Under the pieces are notes generated by a model, which was not told where the DNA came from, did no database searches, and saw only the letters and a list, made by a program, of their open reading frames with translations. From Cyanobacteriota bacterium (GTDB lineage Bacteria > Cyanobacteriota > Cyanobacteriia > Phormidesmidales > Phormidesmidaceae), in the NCBI GenBank assembly GCA_027592485.1, contig JAQCKL010000195.1:1-7865 (forward strand): a DNA stretch of 7,865 nt. The letters run 5' to 3'. Shown piece by piece: positions 6,661 through 7,865 of the stretch. Within the stretch, counting starts at the first letter, position 1. Each line of letters starts with the position of its first letter. Position numbers and translations under genes: made by a program.

Positions 6661-6672
6661 GTGAGCTATCAC
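6661..6672. promoter_or_regulatory. Short palindrome GTGA-N4-TCAC upstream of the cyclase gene
   Basis: GTGAGCTATCAC has perfect 4-bp arms around GCTA. It lies about 30 bases before CATAAT (6697-6702), a 5-of-6 match to a -10 box that lacks a good -35, which is where an activator could bind. The half-sites resemble those of CRP-type regulators, but their spacing is two bases shorter than the CRP consensus. It is offered only as a possible regulator site. Confidence 0.25.
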
Positions 6673-6674
6673 AC

Positions 6675-6716
6675 CGCAGGTTGTTAGCTTATTTGGCATA
6701 ATGAAGCCAACCTGCG
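6675..6716 (+). other. Inverted repeat / stem-loop in the leader region of the cyclase gene
   Basis: CGCAGGTTG (6675-6683) and CAACCTGCG (6708-6716) are perfect 9-base complements. GCTT (6687-6690) with AAGC (6704-6707) extends the stem inward past a TTA bulge, leaving a 13-nt loop. Two competing stems reuse the right arm: TTGGC/GCCAA (6693-6697 with 6706-6710) and AACCT/AGGTT (6709-6713 with 6721-6725). No T-tract follows, so it is not a typical terminator of the DUF3120 gene. A -10-like CATAAT lies in the loop, so it may instead be a DNA-level regulatory site. Confidence 0.4.
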
Positions 6717-6802
6717 CGCAAGGTTAATGTTGTAAAGCAATCGCTCTTTCAAATGCCTCGCGCTCTTTAGAGCAACCCCATTCTGGCTGTTTTAGAACCG
6801 TA

Positions 6803-7813
6803 GTGACTGGACACCCTGGGCCTTACTTGGTGCTGCAAACTGAATCTGGCAATCGCCACTTGTCCCTTGTGGGCAGTAATTGCTGGACGGTGGGGCGCAG
6901 TGATGACAATAACCTGGTGCTGCCAGATCGCTGGATTTCCCGCAACCACGCCATGATCCAGTGCATGGAGACTGGGGAGTTCTATTTAATTGATCTCGGC
7001 AGCCGTAATGGCACTTTTGTTAACGGTCGGCGGGTTAGTGTTCCGATGACCCTTCATGATGGGGACGCCCTCACCTTTGGGCAAACGGAGCTCAATTTCT
7101 ACGCCCCCTCTTCCGAAGCGAGCCTGTCTCAAGTAGAGCAAAGCCACGCTCAGGACTTCACCGCTACGGCCACCCTCCACATGCGCCGTCTGATCTCGGT
7201 GATGGTGGTTGATATCCGTGATTTTACGGTCATGACCCGGCAAACTGACGAAAAGGTTCTCTCAGAATCGATTGGGACTTGGTTCCGTTGTGCCGGAGAT
7301 ATCATCACCGAATATGGCAGTTGGGTGGATAAGTATATTGGTGATGCGGTGATGGCGGTCTGGATTCATGGTCCAGAGGGGGTTTCATCCAAAGAAATGG
7401 TGCAAATCACCCAGGCCATCAGTGCCCTAGCTAAAATGACCAGTCAACTGCATAAGCGCTTTGAGCTTCCCTTTCCCTTACGTATCGGAGCCGGGCTTAA
7501 CACGGGCTATGCCATGGTCGGCAATGCTGGTAGTGGCGATCGCCCCGAATATACGGCCCTCGGTGATACGGTCAATGCAGCCTTTCGATTTGAGTCATCG
7601 ACCAAACAACTGGGGCTGGATGTCGCCATTGGCGAGACGACTTACGATCACCTGACAAAATTGGGTGCCACAGAAGACTTGTTTCAGCGGTATACCGTTG
7701 CCATGAAGGGGTATGAGACGCCGATTGTGACCCACGCCAGTACCTTTTCTGATTTAGACCGGTTTTTGCAGGCCCAGGTACACACTGCCCCGAATTCTCC
7801 CAAGGGACGCTAA
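6803..7813 (+). CDS. cya1: FHA-domain class III adenylate cyclase (Cya1/Slr1991-like)
   Basis: This soluble 336-residue protein makes cAMP from ATP. Residues 8-100 are an FHA domain, a phosphothreonine-peptide reader, with GR (31-32), SRNH (46-49) and GSRNGTFVNG (66-75) intact. After a short linker comes one class III cyclase domain (about 128-310). Its metal-binding aspartates are D137 (VVDIRDF) and D181 (KYIGDAV), its substrate-site residues K177 and T251 (YTALGD), and its transition-state residues N258 and R262 (TVNAAFR). All are present, so a catalytically competent homodimer is expected. Lys with Thr, rather than Asp, marks the subclass shown to respond to bicarbonate or CO2. Architecture and length match Synechocystis Cya1 (Slr1991), linked to motility. 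GTG at 6803 is the only usable start: the frame is closed by a stop at 6725-6727 with no ATG or TTG between, and the FHA domain begins almost at once. The ribosome site is weak. Confidence 0.92.
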   Translation: MTGHPGPYLVLQTESGNRHLSLVGSNCWTVGRSDDNNLVLPDRWISRNHAMIQCMETGEFYLIDLGSRNGTFVNGRRVSVPMTLHDGDALTFGQTELNFYAPSSEASLSQVEQSHAQDFTATATLHMRRLISVMVVDIRDFTVMTRQTDEKVLSESIGTWFRCAGDIITEYGSWVDKYIGDAVMAVWIHGPEGVSSKEMVQITQAISALAKMTSQLHKRFELPFPLRIGAGLNTGYAMVGNAGSGDRPEYTALGDTVNAAFRFESSTKQLGLDVAIGETTYDHLTKLGATEDLFQRYTVAMKGYETPIVTHASTFSDLDRFLQAQVHTAPNSPKGR

Positions 7814-7817
7814 GAGG

Positions 7818-7865
7818 ATGTTTGAAAAGTTATTCGGTGTCAAAATCGCTACGCGAGTCGCCGCA
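7818..7865 (+). CDS. Start of an unidentified gene, truncated by the window end
   Basis: An ATG four bases after the cyclase stop opens a frame of 16 codons to the edge, reading MFEKLFGVKIATRVAA. AAGAGG directly abuts the ATG, an unusually close ribosome site, so either the true start is nearby or translation is coupled to the cyclase. The fragment is too short to assign a family. Its position suggests co-transcription with the cyclase. Confidence 0.45.
   Translation, partial: MFEKLFGVKIATRVAA

Noticed and set aside
6658..6676. Possible CRP (SYCRP1) site upstream of the adenylate cyclase gene
   Set aside because: The CRP consensus is TGTGA-N6-TCACA; here the GTGA and TCAC half-sites are separated by four bases, two too few, so I list it only as an unspecified palindrome.
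1..7865. Mobile elements, CRISPR, tRNA or rRNA genes
   Set aside because: I saw no transposase or integrase frame, no regularly spaced repeats, no cloverleaf with a TTC-loop pattern, and no conserved rRNA segments on either strand.

Overview
The window reads as a segment of a cyanobacterial chromosome. Three things point there. The octamer GCGATCGC (HIP1, typical of cyanobacterial genomes) occurs eight times in 7.9 kb. Two genes belong to families known mainly or only from cyanobacteria (the TIGR03279-type radical SAM/PDZ/DUF512 protein and a DUF3120 membrane protein). There is also a compact FHA-plus-class-III cyclase that resembles Synechocystis Cya1 (Slr1991). I see no rRNA, tRNA, CRISPR array, transposase or phage gene, so this looks like core chromosome rather than an accessory island.

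Layout. Positions 2-310 (+) hold the 3' part of a KH-domain RNA-binding protein (KhpA type), followed after 14 nt by phoH (325-1278, +), a PhoH-family ATPase; the two form an RNA-metabolism pair. A 100-nt purine-rich spacer separates phoH from a convergent gene, a TolC-type outer-membrane efflux channel (1379-3013, -). Upstream of tolC is the largest non-coding stretch (about 3026-3399). It contains a striking 27-bp near-perfect palindrome that looks like a TetR-type operator, although no regulator gene is present in the window.

Next come two minus-strand genes, probably one operon transcribed uppP then DUF512: the PDZ/radical SAM/DUF512 protein (3400-4779) and undecaprenyl-diphosphate phosphatase UppP (4816-5703). 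uppP is divergent from a DUF3120 integral membrane protein (5931-6566, +), and about 227 nt of shared regulatory DNA lies between their starts. A 236-nt spacer with overlapping inverted repeats precedes an FHA-domain adenylate cyclase (6803-7813, +). Four bases after its stop begins a gene that runs off the window.

How the genes fit together. khpA and phoH probably act in RNA handling or rRNA maturation. tolC, uppP and DUF3120 are envelope genes: export across the outer membrane, recycling of the lipid carrier for peptidoglycan and polysaccharide, and an uncharacterised membrane protein. The cyclase makes cAMP and carries the Lys/Thr substrate-site pair typical of bicarbonate-responsive cyclases. 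The least understood unit is the uppP/DUF512/DUF3120 neighbourhood, where a protein of unknown reaction sits with a cell-wall lipid gene. I found no clear new defence or mobile system.
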